A stretch of DNA of 64,000 nt from an uncultured Bacteroidales bacterium (lineage in GTDB: Bacteria > Bacteroidota > Bacteroidia > Bacteroidales > UBA932): NCBI GenBank assembly GCA_934691625.1, contig CAKUTA010000001.1:1-64000 (forward strand), given 5' to 3'. Both the position numbers and the translations under genes were made by a program. This document shows positions 16,416 through 24,676 of this stretch, piece by piece. The notes under the pieces were generated by a model. That model was given only the letters and a program-made list of their open reading frames with translations, was not told the origin of the DNA and did not search any database. The stretch's first letter is position 1. The number at the start of each line of letters is the position of its first letter.

Positions 16416-17858
16416 ATGAAAAAGTCTTATATATCAATACTTTTAGCTGCATTGGTCACCATCTCCTCCTGCACTCTGGATGCTGACCTCAAGAGCGCGA
16501 TAACGACACCTTCGGCATGGTCAACCCCTAATGACGCCAAGGCCGGAATGTATGGTGTGCTCAGCCAGTTCCGGGCGGCTTTCATGTCGGGGTATATGTA
16601 CTGGGGAGAATACCGCACCGGACTCTGGGGGCCAAGCCCTCATGGCGTCACGCAGATTGTGAGGGACCAGACGTATGAGAACAAGCTACCTGCATCGCAT
16701 GAATATGCTGACTGGACTGCTCTCTATACGACTATAAATGATGCGAACCTGGTGCTGAAGCATGTGCCTTCCATCTCGTTCAATGATGAGTCCGATAAAA
16801 GGATGATTTTGGGCAATGCCTTATATGTCCGGGCGTTCACATATTACTGGATAGCGAGAATATGGGGCGATGCGCCGCTTCTTCTGAATGGCTATGAGTC
16901 TGAGGAGGACATGTATCCTTCCAGGGCTCCTAAGTCCGATATATTTGCGCAGGTGGCATCTGACCTGTCTGAGGCGGAAGGGCTTCTCAAAGACTTGAAA
17001 ATCAAGCCTAATTATGCCAATATCAATGCTGTATATACATTGGAGACGGATTTGTGCCTGTGGCTGTACAAGGTGGAGAAGGACGATTCCGCTCTCGCGA
17101 AGGCCCGCACCGCATGTGATGCAGTCCTCGGTAAAGGAAAGCTTCTGCCGTCATTCAAGGATGTGTTCAATGTCGAGAACAAGAACAATGATGAGGAAAT
17201 ATTCGTCATCAGCATGGTGAAAGACGAGAAAGAGGGCGGGGCACAGGCTGACTGGCTCTGTCCGCTGCAGGATGTGTCTGCATCATTGTGCGAAAATCCG
17301 GTGAAGGTGGGCAGCCATCAGCAGTGGTCCTTTATCACGAAAGACTATCAGGACCTGCTGACTGCCGATGCCTCGGATGTCCGTGGACAGGCTACATTTG
17401 ACTCTAAATATGATGAGGCCAAGAAAACGACTCACATGTGGATGAACAAGCTGACAGGCAGCTGGATAGACAAGACAAGGGTGTTCAACTCCGACTATAT
17501 CTTCTACAGATATGCAGATGTCCTGCTTTTCGATGCGGAGATAAGCTGTTATGAGAACAGGCTTGCCGAAGCGGCTGCATCGGTCAGCAAAATAGCGGAA
17601 AGAGCTACAGGTAAGGCTGATAAATATGCCGCATCTCTCGGAGCGGAAGCTCTGCTGGATGCGATACTGACGGAGAGAACCAAGGAATTCTGCTGCGAAG
17701 GAAGACTCTGGTGGGACTATATCAGGATGGGCGTGGTGTTTGACAAGGTTCCTGCGCTCAAGGGAAAGCAGAACAACAAGAACATCCTGCTGTGGCCTGT
17801 AAGCAACAATGCGCTGAATGGAAACCAGAATATCAGGCAGACTGAAATCGAATACTAG
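16416..17858 (+). CDS. SusD/RagB-family glycan-binding lipoprotein
   Basis: Surface lipoprotein that acts as the lid of the SusC channel and binds the glycan. The 480-residue protein has a lipobox (TISSC, Cys19), an N-terminal helical TPR-like region with the SusD-typical segment YVRAFTYYWIARIWGDAPLL near residue 130, and a C-terminal portion with ERTKEFCCEGRLWWDYIRMG near 415. The start at 16416 is chosen over an in-frame GTG at 16410 because ATGAAAAAG begins the signal peptide. Confidence 0.94.
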   Translation: MKKSYISILLAALVTISSCTLDADLKSAITTPSAWSTPNDAKAGMYGVLSQFRAAFMSGYMYWGEYRTGLWGPSPHGVTQIVRDQTYENKLPASHEYADWTALYTTINDANLVLKHVPSISFNDESDKRMILGNALYVRAFTYYWIARIWGDAPLLLNGYESEEDMYPSRAPKSDIFAQVASDLSEAEGLLKDLKIKPNYANINAVYTLETDLCLWLYKVEKDDSALAKARTACDAVLGKGKLLPSFKDVFNVENKNNDEEIFVISMVKDEKEGGAQADWLCPLQDVSASLCENPVKVGSHQQWSFITKDYQDLLTADASDVRGQATFDSKYDEAKKTTHMWMNKLTGSWIDKTRVFNSDYIFYRYADVLLFDAEISCYENRLAEAAASVSKIAERATGKADKYAASLGAEALLDAILTERTKEFCCEGRLWWDYIRMGVVFDKVPALKGKQNNKNILLWPVSNNALNGNQNIRQTEIEY

Positions 17859-17859
17859 T

Positions 17860-19608
17860 ATGAAAAAGATATCAAGCATATTCGCATTGACTCTTGCTGT
17901 CTTAGGAATGGCGGGCTGTGCGGGACAGGAGAGCGCGGTGTATTCACCGGTTGCATTCTCGGCGGAACTGGAAGAGTTCCATTTCATAAACAAGGCCGGC
18001 TCTACGGATGTGACCTGGAGACAGGGCGACAAGGTAGGCGTGGCAGTTCACGCCACCAGGGAACTGTCCTTCGTCCTGGAAAATTCAGGAGCGGAATCTG
18101 CATTGTCTGCCGTCTCTTCCGGCTTTACGGCGGAATATGGCGATAAGGGGTATGCCTGTGTCCCGGCAGGCGGCTATACGGGTTTCCTGGACATGAAGAT
18201 AAGCATCCCTGCATCGCAGAAAATCATTGACGGACATAATCCGTCCCTGGTCAATTCAGTGGCATACAGCAATATTGCAGATGATGCCGCCGTGTTCAGG
18301 TTCAGGCAGATGGGTGCGGTCGTCTCTCTGGGACTGTCCTCTTCCGCAGATATCCGGATTGCGAAACTGCAGCTGACTGCGACAGAACCTGCCGCCGGCT
18401 CGTTTCTTGCAGGCTCGAAGGATCTGAAATTCCAGACAGCCAAGGAGTTTGTTGTCAATTCCAAGGTGTCAGGTGGAGCTAATACTGTCGAGCTCCAGTT
18501 TCCTGACGGGCTTGCCCTGTCGTCTTCTGTGCAGTATGTCAATGCCGCTGTCCTTCCGTTCTCCACCAATGCTTCGGGGCTGAAGCTTGTCATTACTGAT
18601 ATAAATGGCCATACCTGCACGAAGCAGCTGCTGTCTGCAGATTCTGAGATAGGAAAAGCCGGCGCAATAAGCCTGTCGGAAGGAGATTTCTATACTGTCA
18701 ATGTCGGGAACATTGCGGAAGAGGATTTCGACATTCCTGCGAAAGTTACTCTCCGTCTTGTGGACAAGTCCTCCGGAAATGCCATGGCGGATCATGATGT
18801 GTATATCTATAGTGTTTCAGACGGCAATGATGCCCTTCTCGGAACATTCAGGACTGATGCATCCGGAGTTCTGGAGAAAGAGCTGAACCCTGGAACCTAC
18901 AAGTTCGCCGCCAAATACAATGAGGCGTTTGGGCCTCAGTGGAATGCACTGACTATGGAGCTGAAAAACAATGAGGAGAAGGAGCTTACGCTGGAAGTCC
19001 TTCCTATCATATTCGCGGATGATTTCAGCTGGTGCACTGCCGAGCTTGCGGCGAAGGATATCAAGCCTTACTATGTAAGCTTCAATCCTCCTGCATATAA
19101 TGCCAATGCCCTTGATGAGTCCATGCTCAAGGAATCCTCTCCTGCTGTGCAGGCGAAGCTTGCTGAAATCGGATGGGAGTGGACAATATCGGATTTTGCC
19201 TATATCCGTCCTGGCATGATCAAGTTCGGCAAAAAGAACGGAACAGGCAGCATCACGACTCCTGCATTCGGCAAATATAGCGATAGCGTGCCATCGTCTG
19301 TTCTTCTGAAGCTGACAGCAATCTCATGGAACAACAGCCCTGACAAGGTGTCATGGGTATATGAGAAGTCCCAGCTCCGTTTCACTATTATCGGCGGAGG
19401 CTCGTTTGCGGAGGGGACAGAGCAGACTGAGTTCACTTCAGGGCTGCTCAATGCTGGTACACCTCCTGATTACTATACTGTTTTCGAGTTGCCTATATAT
19501 GGCGCGACTGGAAGTACACAGGTGAAGATCAGCAGTGTGAAGCAGGCTTCTGGCTCGCAATGGAGGTGCATGGTGGATGATGTTAGAATTACACCGTTAA
19601 TCAAGTGA
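17860..19608 (+). CDS. SusE-position surface lipoprotein with fimbrillin-like N-terminus
   Basis: A 582-residue lipoprotein (GMAGC, Cys20) that I do not recognise as a named family. Residues about 30-290 resemble Bacteroidales fimbrillin/Mfa-like proteins (a WRQGDKVGVAV motif and FRFRQMGAVVSLGL). Residues about 290-370 look like a small Ig or transthyretin-like domain (VTLRLVDKSSGNAMADHDVY). Residues 385-582 look like a beta-sandwich of the carbohydrate-binding or jelly-roll kind, starting FADDFSW. Its position directly after susD (1-bp gap) suggests a SusE/F-type glycan-binding role in sialoglycan capture. The start at 17860 gives the signal peptide; the longer frame overlaps susD. Confidence 0.7.
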   Translation: MKKISSIFALTLAVLGMAGCAGQESAVYSPVAFSAELEEFHFINKAGSTDVTWRQGDKVGVAVHATRELSFVLENSGAESALSAVSSGFTAEYGDKGYACVPAGGYTGFLDMKISIPASQKIIDGHNPSLVNSVAYSNIADDAAVFRFRQMGAVVSLGLSSSADIRIAKLQLTATEPAAGSFLAGSKDLKFQTAKEFVVNSKVSGGANTVELQFPDGLALSSSVQYVNAAVLPFSTNASGLKLVITDINGHTCTKQLLSADSEIGKAGAISLSEGDFYTVNVGNIAEEDFDIPAKVTLRLVDKSSGNAMADHDVYIYSVSDGNDALLGTFRTDASGVLEKELNPGTYKFAAKYNEAFGPQWNALTMELKNNEEKELTLEVLPIIFADDFSWCTAELAAKDIKPYYVSFNPPAYNANALDESMLKESSPAVQAKLAEIGWEWTISDFAYIRPGMIKFGKKNGTGSITTPAFGKYSDSVPSSVLLKLTAISWNNSPDKVSWVYEKSQLRFTIIGGGSFAEGTEQTEFTSGLLNAGTPPDYYTVFELPIYGATGSTQVKISSVKQASGSQWRCMVDDVRITPLIK

Positions 19609-19610
19609 TT

Positions 19611-20744
19611 ATGAATAGAGTTACAATATATGCGGCGGCATTGTCCGCAACATTGTTCCTGGCTCATTCCATTGCTTCTGCGCAAGGGGTGACAGTATTC
19701 GAGGAGAAGATGTCGGGCTATGCTGGATTCAGGATCCCGGCGGTTGTCAAGGCAGCGGATGGCTCAGTGCTGGCTTTCGCTGAGGCCCGCAGAAACGGGA
19801 AAGGAGATGCCGGGGACATTGACCTGGTCATGAGACGTTCCGCTGACGATGGAAAGACATGGAGTGAGATGCAGACTGTGTGGGATGACGGCGGGAACAC
19901 GTGCGGAAATCCTGCACCGGTCGTGCTTGGCGACGGAACCATTGTCATGCTGATGACATGGAACCTGGGCAATGATCATGAGCGAGATATTGAGAATTAC
20001 CGCTCTGCCGATACCAGGCGCGTTTTCGTTATACGGTCTGCAGATGACGGGCATACATGGTCAGCTCCGGAGGAAATCACAGGCTCGGTCAAAAGACCGG
20101 ACTGGGGATGGTATGCGACAGGACCGTGCCATGCCATAGTCAAGACGAGAAACCCCCATCGCGGCAGAATCATTGTCCCTTCAAACCATTCTGAAGCCGG
20201 TGCTGACGGAAAGCCGGTAAGCAGGTCGCAGATAATATATTCTGATGACGGCGGCAGGACATGGACTCTGGGAGCTGTGACGGAAGTGCGCGGTAACGAG
20301 AGCACGGTCGCGGAGCTGAAGGATGGCTCGCTGCTTCTGAATATGCGCCGTTCTACTCCGTCAGACTCTGTCAGGTTCTACGCGGTAAGCCGTGACGGTG
20401 GAGAATCCTTTTCGGAGCAGGGACGCATGCAGGATCTTGTCGAGCCGAGGTGCCAGGGGAGCATGCTCGGGCTTATGACCAGGTCAGGGAAATCTTCCAG
20501 GACGCTTCTGTTCAGCAATCCGAGGAGCCTGAAGCGGGAAAATCTCTGCCTTACGCGCTCTGATGACAATGGGCGGACATGGAAAGAACTTGAACAGATA
20601 TATCGTGCCAATGCGGCATACTCCGATATCGTGATGCTCTCTCCTGGCTGTGCAGGGGTGCTGTATGAGAATGGTGAAGCTGGAAATACGTACAAGCGCA
20701 TTTCTTTCGTTACCGTGGATATTGATGATAAATCCGTGCGCTGA
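19611..20744 (+). CDS. GH33 exo-alpha-sialidase, secreted non-lipoprotein form
   Basis: Second sialidase of the locus, 377 residues, with a cleavable signal peptide ending near SIASAQ (about residue 24) and no lipobox, so it is probably periplasmic or secreted. It has the FRIP motif near residue 42 and five Asp-boxes (SADDGKTW, SADDGHTW, SDDGGRTW, SRDGGESF, SDDNGRTW). Overlapping stop/start signals link it to the genes on both sides: the preceding stop TGA ends 2 bp before its ATG, and its own TGA shares a base with the nanQ ATG. It may trim sialylated oligosaccharides after SusCD import, while the lipoprotein sialidase works at the surface. Confidence 0.92.
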   Translation: MNRVTIYAAALSATLFLAHSIASAQGVTVFEEKMSGYAGFRIPAVVKAADGSVLAFAEARRNGKGDAGDIDLVMRRSADDGKTWSEMQTVWDDGGNTCGNPAPVVLGDGTIVMLMTWNLGNDHERDIENYRSADTRRVFVIRSADDGHTWSAPEEITGSVKRPDWGWYATGPCHAIVKTRNPHRGRIIVPSNHSEAGADGKPVSRSQIIYSDDGGRTWTLGAVTEVRGNESTVAELKDGSLLLNMRRSTPSDSVRFYAVSRDGGESFSEQGRMQDLVEPRCQGSMLGLMTRSGKSSRTLLFSNPRSLKRENLCLTRSDDNGRTWKELEQIYRANAAYSDIVMLSPGCAGVLYENGEAGNTYKRISFVTVDIDDKSVR

Positions 20745-21190
20745 TGGTGCTTACCGATATTAATGATTGCGGACGCTACGAGTGCCTTCATCCAGGGTTC
20801 AGGGCTGTGTTCGACTTTATAAGGACAGCCGATTTCAATGTCCTTCCGGCGGGAGCAGTTCCGCTGAGCGGCGGCATGGTGGCGAACCATGTCCGCGTCC
20901 AGGGCAAGGAACTGTCCGGGCAATGCCTGGAGGTCCATAGAAAGAACATTGACATACACTATCTTATCGACGGTGATGAAACTTTCGGCTGGCTGCCGCT
21001 CGGGCAGGTGGCGCATTGGATCTCATCTTATGATGTGGCTTCGGACTCGGCATTGTCTGATTCTGCCCCGTCCACTTATATCAGTCTTTCTCCGGGTGAC
21101 ATGGCCATCGTGTGGCCGGAGGATGCCCATGCTCCGCTTATTTCCTCAGGTGCCGTCCATAAGCTGGTCGTCAAGATCCCGCTGGGATAA
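20744..21190 (+). CDS. nanQ: YhcH/YjgK/YiaL family sialate anomerase
   Basis: A 148-residue cupin-like protein of the YhcH family. E. coli YhcH (NanQ) speeds conversion of alpha- to beta-N-acetylneuraminate in the cytoplasm so that NanA can act. Family landmarks are LEVHRKNIDIHYLIDGDE (about residues 65-82, with probable metal-binding His and Glu) and PGDMAIVWPEDAHAPLI (about 118-134). It is the last gene of the nan operon, overlapping the sialidase stop by one base, and is followed by a family B element. Confidence 0.9.
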   Translation: MVLTDINDCGRYECLHPGFRAVFDFIRTADFNVLPAGAVPLSGGMVANHVRVQGKELSGQCLEVHRKNIDIHYLIDGDETFGWLPLGQVAHWISSYDVASDSALSDSAPSTYISLSPGDMAIVWPEDAHAPLISSGAVHKLVVKIPLG

Positions 21191-21201
21191 GCAGTTGTGT
21201 T

Positions 21202-21308
21202 GTGGAATGTAATATGTTGATATATAGCTATATAGGTAAAACTTTACTCCTGGTTTGCGGGAGTAGAGTTTTGCTTAATAGGCTGTGTGTCACTGTATTA
21301 TGCTCCAC
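21202..21308 (+). repeat. Family B 107-bp structured element, copy 2
   Basis: Outer arms GTGGAATGTAA and TTATGCTCCAC; inner stem GGTAAAACTTTACTCCT against GGGAGTAGAGTTTTGCTT with a 7-base loop (GGTTTGC). This is the most diverged copy, yet the differences between the arms of the inner stem are all G-U compatible on the + strand. It lies 11 bp after the nanQ stop. Confidence 0.8.
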
Positions 21309-21333
21309 GAACACCAATTACCGGAACGCTGAG

Positions 21334-21450
21334 CGAAAGCAAATTGAATAATGCGTGTTTTAGCTAATTGGCTGAATATTACCCTTTTAACGTTTTTCAA
21401 AATCGTTCATACGGCGATTTTGAAAAATGTTAAACAGCTGTAAATTAGCG
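21334..21450. repeat. Nested palindrome with TTTTTCAAAATCG stem (family C)
   Basis: It begins with the 26-bp sequence shared with 6518-6543. It then has an inner hairpin of 20-bp arms (TTTAACGTTTTTCAAAATCG at 21386-21405 and its near-perfect complement at 21415-21434, one G-U pair) and outer complementary segments GCTAATT/AATTAGC. Similar TTTTCA-rich hairpins occur at 40148-40200 and 49965-50011. The function is unknown. Confidence 0.6.
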
Positions 21451-21568
21451 GTTTGCGTAAAAAGCAGGCGTCGCCATTTTACATTGCCTTACTATGGTTT
21501 GCTGGCCTATGTAAACATCAGATTTATAATTTTTTAGAATCGTTGAGGACTGATTCCATGAAAAATGT

Positions 21569-21576
21569 TATCTTTG
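21569..21576 (+). promoter_or_regulatory. Predicted -7 element of the DUF3990/XRE module
   Basis: TATCTTTG matches the Bacteroidota -7 consensus; no good -33 element is seen at the normal distance. Transcription would begin near 21583, about 23 bases before the first ATG. Confidence 0.45.
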
Positions 21577-21584
21577 CGAAGGTG

Positions 21585-21596
21585 ACGTTATAACGT
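21585..21596. promoter_or_regulatory. Perfect palindrome at the predicted +1, candidate operator
   Basis: ACGTTATAACGT is a perfect 12-bp palindrome lying between the -7 element and the ATG of the DUF3990 gene. Autoregulated toxin-antitoxin operons commonly have a palindromic site here, and the second gene encodes an XRE-type DNA-binding protein. Confidence 0.5.
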
Positions 21597-21605
21597 GAGT
21601 TTTTT

Positions 21606-22280
21606 ATGAAGGCAACATTGTATCATGGATCGGTCAAAATGATCGAGCACCCTGTGTTTGGGTATGGGAATGCGAGAAATGACTATGGGCCGGGTCTCTA
21701 TTGTACGGAACATATAGACCTGGCAAAGGAATGGGCATGCACTGAGAACAAGGACGGGTTTGCCAATGAATATGAGCTGGAGGCTGATGGGCTGAAAGTT
21801 CTGGACTTATCAGATAAAAAGTATCATGTACTTAATTGGCTCGCGGTGCTTCTTGAAAACAGGACGTTTGTCCTGGATCAGGGGCTTCCTGTTGTTGCGA
21901 AAAATTATATTTTGGAGACATTCCTTCCAGAGTATAAGGATGCAGATGTTATAAAAGGCTATCGGGCAGACGACTCTTATTTCTCCTTTGCTGCGGCATT
22001 CCTGAACAATACTATTTCCCTTGAGCAGCTTGGACGCGCGATGAAGCTTGGCGAGCTCGGTGAACAGATCGTGCTGAAAAGTAAAAAAGCATTCGGGCAA
22101 ATCCGGTTTGTCAATGCTGTCGTGGCTGAAAATGAGGTGTATTATCCTAAAAAATCTGCCAGGGACAGAAGCGCCAGGGAAAAGTTCCGGAAAGATAAGG
22201 AACGGCATCCGTTGGAAGGCAACTATGTCATTGATATTGTTAGAAATAAATGGGACAATAATGATGCACGCTTACGATAA
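21606..22280 (+). CDS. DUF3990 protein, ADP-ribosyltransferase-like, probable toxin
   Basis: A 224-residue soluble protein. The N-terminal LYHGS (residues 4-8), the YGPGLYCTEHIDLAKEWA segment (about 27-44) and GELGEQIVLKS (about 149-159) have the spacing of the three ADP-ribosyltransferase core motifs (H, Y, then Q/E-x-x or E). DUF3990 is, as I recall, placed among ADP-ribosyltransferase-like families. The final 40 residues are highly charged. The gene overlaps the downstream XRE gene by about 20 bp. I infer a toxin that modifies a cellular target using NAD and is neutralised or repressed by its partner; no activity can be proven from sequence. Confidence 0.65.
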   Translation: MKATLYHGSVKMIEHPVFGYGNARNDYGPGLYCTEHIDLAKEWACTENKDGFANEYELEADGLKVLDLSDKKYHVLNWLAVLLENRTFVLDQGLPVVAKNYILETFLPEYKDADVIKGYRADDSYFSFAAAFLNNTISLEQLGRAMKLGELGEQIVLKSKKAFGQIRFVNAVVAENEVYYPKKSARDRSAREKFRKDKERHPLEGNYVIDIVRNKWDNNDARLR

Positions 22281-22896
22281 ATCATATCTGGAAGATGCTA
22301 TGCTGAACTTGGCTGTGGCATTGGACTATGGTGCGCAAGTGTGCTCCAGTGGCATTGCTGAGTTCTATAACAGGTTGCTGGCTGGAGAAATAATACATAA
22401 TTTCGAAGCCGGGAACCCTCGCTATCTTGTCGGGATGTCCGGTGTTGAACTTGCCGACAGAATTATTGAAAATACTGGAGGCCATTGCATTGCTGCTGAC
22501 TATGTCCTTGGCTCACGCACTGAGGCCTTCTGGGCTGGCTGGAGTCTTGCGTATCTTCAATGGTGTACGGGAATGACCTTTGAGTCGCTCAACAGCAATG
22601 GTATAGGCATACGGTGTGTCTTGAAAATGTATTCGGCATTGCACGAGGCTGACCTGAGCAAATTCGTGGATGAGGCGTTAAAAATCATGTCAAGTGGTCG
22701 TGTGAAAGAGTCTTCTCTCAAGCGCCAGCGCCGACTTGCTGGATTTACGCAGCAGGAACTATCTGTGCGTTCAGGCGTCTCTCTGCGGATGATCCGTGCT
22801 TATGAGCAGAATACACAGGACATTTCCAAGGCCGAAGCTTCAACTGTTCTTAATCTGGCTTATGCGCTGAACTGTTCGCCATATCTGCTTGTCTAG
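22261..22896 (+). CDS. XRE-family regulator with N-terminal partner domain, probable antitoxin
   Basis: The protein is 211 residues from the tandem ATGATG at 22261 (the second ATG, at 22264, is equally possible). Residues 1-135 form a conserved domain (AYDKSYLEDAMLNLAVALDY; EAGNPRYLVGMSGVELADRI; AFWAGWSLAYLQW) that I have seen in XRE proteins encoded beside DUF3990 or DUF3791 genes. Residues about 150-210 are a Cro/CI helix-turn-helix (RRLAGFTQQELSVRSGVSLRMIRAYE). Its start lies inside the DUF3990 gene, giving translational coupling in the order toxin then antitoxin. It is likely to bind the palindrome at 21585-21596. Confidence 0.7.
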   Translation: MMHAYDKSYLEDAMLNLAVALDYGAQVCSSGIAEFYNRLLAGEIIHNFEAGNPRYLVGMSGVELADRIIENTGGHCIAADYVLGSRTEAFWAGWSLAYLQWCTGMTFESLNSNGIGIRCVLKMYSALHEADLSKFVDEALKIMSSGRVKESSLKRQRRLAGFTQQELSVRSGVSLRMIRAYEQNTQDISKAEASTVLNLAYALNCSPYLLV

Positions 22897-22929
22897 CCTG
22901 TGGCAGGTGCTCTCTTCAACTCAAAGCTT

Positions 22930-23036
22930 GTGGAGCGTAATCGTGTGTGACATAATGATTTAGCTGAGATACTACTCCATGAAACGTGGAGTAGTATTTC
23001 GGCTAAAGCATTTGTATTCAGTGATTTTCGCTCCAC
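22930..23036 (+). repeat. Family B 107-bp structured element, copy 3
   Basis: Outer arms GTGGAGCGTAA and TTTTCGCTCCAC; inner 21-bp stem TTTAGCTGAGATACTACTCC onward, with a 7-base loop (TGAAACG) and two positions that pair only as G-U on the + strand. It starts 33 bp after the XRE stop. Confidence 0.85.
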
Positions 23037-23257
23037 GGGCAAGGCCGTGGCGTTGTGCCCTGACTGCCAGTGCCCTCCTCCTGCGAAACTTGCATCCTGA
23101 AACCTGGGCCCCGGGAGAGCAGGAACATGGTGCGGAAAGATGGGGCTATGGAGTTATGCTTCGATGCTCTGGAACAATCTTTGATATGTTGAGCCTCCAA
23201 CGCCTGACCATCGGACTGCAGACTAGATGGACAGGCATAGATCATCTTCATACACCC
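23037..23257. other. Intergenic spacer without a recognisable gene
   Basis: These 220 bp between a family B and a family A copy contain no supported coding frame. The composition is more GC-rich than the other spacers. I see no promoter match or terminator. Confidence 0.4.
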
Positions 23258-23419
23258 GGAATCTGTTTTGAAATGATTGAAAAGCTGTTTGAGGTAAGCT
23301 CCCTTCATCTCCTTTCGGGGCTTCTGGTCAGATAGGCGCTGCTGTCTTACCGCCGGAACCCGTGGCAGGATCTGAAGCCATTTTCACTCAAGCTCACAGA
23401 TGATTTCAAGGCAGCTTCT
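23258..23419 (-). repeat. Family A element, diverged full copy
   Basis: Orientation is opposite to the copy at 49801. The ends GGAATCTGTTTTGAAATGAT and GATTTCAAGGCAGCTTCT are recognisable, but the interior has drifted (GGTCAGATAGGCGCTGCTGTCTTACCGCC in place of the usual stem). It ends 17 bp before the RND adaptor start. Confidence 0.75.
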
Positions 23420-23436
23420 CGTAAAAACTAATGATT

Positions 23437-24591
23437 ATGAGAGGACTTGACAAAAAAAGCTTTGTAGCCTGCATGGCTGCTGCGGCTGTTCTTGCCGCGG
23501 CATTGATCCTATGGATTCTTAAACCATCCCATCACGATGAGCCGCTTCCTGTAGTCGGTGTGGACACAGTCCGGACGCGGAATGTGGAAATCTATGGAGA
23601 ATTTCCAGGAAAGATACGCGCCCAGCAGTTCGTGGAAGTGCGGGCACGTGTGGAGGGATATCTCGAAAAGATGATGTTCGAGGAAGGTACCTATGTGAAG
23701 AAAGGACAGGTGCTGTTCATCATAGACCCTAAGCAATATAAGGCACAGGTAGACAGGGCAGAAGCTCTGGTGACGAAAAACAAGGCGATGGCATTGAAAG
23801 CGGAACGCGACCTGGCGAGAATCAGGCCACTGTTCGAACAGAAGGCTGCAAGCCAGCTGGATCTGGACAATGCTGTGGCAGCGTATGAAAGTGCGAAAGC
23901 CGATGTCCTCGTCAGCGAAGCCAACCTTACGGAATCCCGTCTGGCATTGAGCTACACGACAGTATGCTCGCCTATAGGAGGCTATATAAGTGAAAGGCAC
24001 GTGGACATAGGCACGCTGGTAGGCCCTGGTGCACAGTCGCTTCTGGCCAATGTGGTGAAGAGCGATACTGTGCTCGTGGAGTTCAAGATGACGGATCTTG
24101 ACTATCAGAAATGCAAGGCACGTAATGTCAATCTTGGACAGAAGGACACCAGCCGGCATTGGGACCCGTATGTCACCATAACATTGGCAGACAAGTCGGT
24201 ATATAAGTATAAGGGACTAGTTGATTTCGCGGATCCTCTGGTGGATGCCAAGTCGGGGACCTTCTCTGTGCGTGCTGAAATGCCGAATCCGGAACGGGAG
24301 CTTCTTCCTGGGCAGTTCACTAATGTCAAGGTTCTTCTCGATGTCCGGGAGAATGCTGTGGCAGTACCTTCAAAAGCCATCACCATCGAGAAGAGCGGCT
24401 CGTATCTCTTTGTAGTGAAGCCTGATGGGACAGTCGAGAAGCGGTTCGTCCAGGCAGGCCCGGAAGTGGAGAACACCACTGTCATTGAACGCGGACTGAA
24501 CCCGGGCGAAATCATTGTCGTAGAAGGGCAGCATAAACTCGCGCATGGCGTGAAGGCGCAGGCAGAACCGTATCAGAACAATGCCGAATGA
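23437..24591 (+). CDS. RND efflux periplasmic adaptor (membrane fusion protein)
   Basis: A 384-residue adaptor bridging an RND pump and the outer-membrane factor. One N-terminal membrane anchor (about residues 8-28), a lipoyl/biotinyl-like half (VEVRARVEGYLEKMMFEEGTYVKKGQVLF, about 68-96, written here only as a landmark of the first hammerhead), a coiled-coil hairpin with about 35-residue arms, then the AcrA-like barrel (TTVCSPIGGYISERHVDIGTLV region) and a membrane-proximal domain. In-frame ATG codons occur at 23431 and 23437; the latter follows the locus-wide GATTATGA context. The RND pump gene lies 85 bp downstream. Confidence 0.9.
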   Translation: MRGLDKKSFVACMAAAAVLAAALILWILKPSHHDEPLPVVGVDTVRTRNVEIYGEFPGKIRAQQFVEVRARVEGYLEKMMFEEGTYVKKGQVLFIIDPKQYKAQVDRAEALVTKNKAMALKAERDLARIRPLFEQKAASQLDLDNAVAAYESAKADVLVSEANLTESRLALSYTTVCSPIGGYISERHVDIGTLVGPGAQSLLANVVKSDTVLVEFKMTDLDYQKCKARNVNLGQKDTSRHWDPYVTITLADKSVYKYKGLVDFADPLVDAKSGTFSVRAEMPNPERELLPGQFTNVKVLLDVRENAVAVPSKAITIEKSGSYLFVVKPDGTVEKRFVQAGPEVENTTVIERGLNPGEIIVVEGQHKLAHGVKAQAEPYQNNAE

Positions 24592-24626
24592 CAATGCTGA
24601 CAGGCATATCCGCGACAATTATCACT

Positions 24627-24655
24627 AATCAGAAGCTGTTTTGAATAAACAACTT
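24627..24655 (+). repeat. Family A solo end
   Basis: AATCAGAAGCTGTTTTGAAT followed by AAACAACTTC resembles the outer end of family A joined to part of its inner block. It occupies the gap between the adaptor and the RND-OMF fusion gene. Confidence 0.45.
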
Positions 24656-24676
24656 CCCAGTCAAGAGTAAATTCTT

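Noticed and set aside
17818..17859. Longer start for the SusE-position lipoprotein
   Set aside because: It overlaps the susD coding end and would bury the signal peptide; the ATG at 17860 begins an intact lipoprotein signal.
22979..23335. 118-codon plus-strand frame before the RND adaptor
   Set aside because: It runs across a family B and a family A element, so the translation is of repeat sequence.
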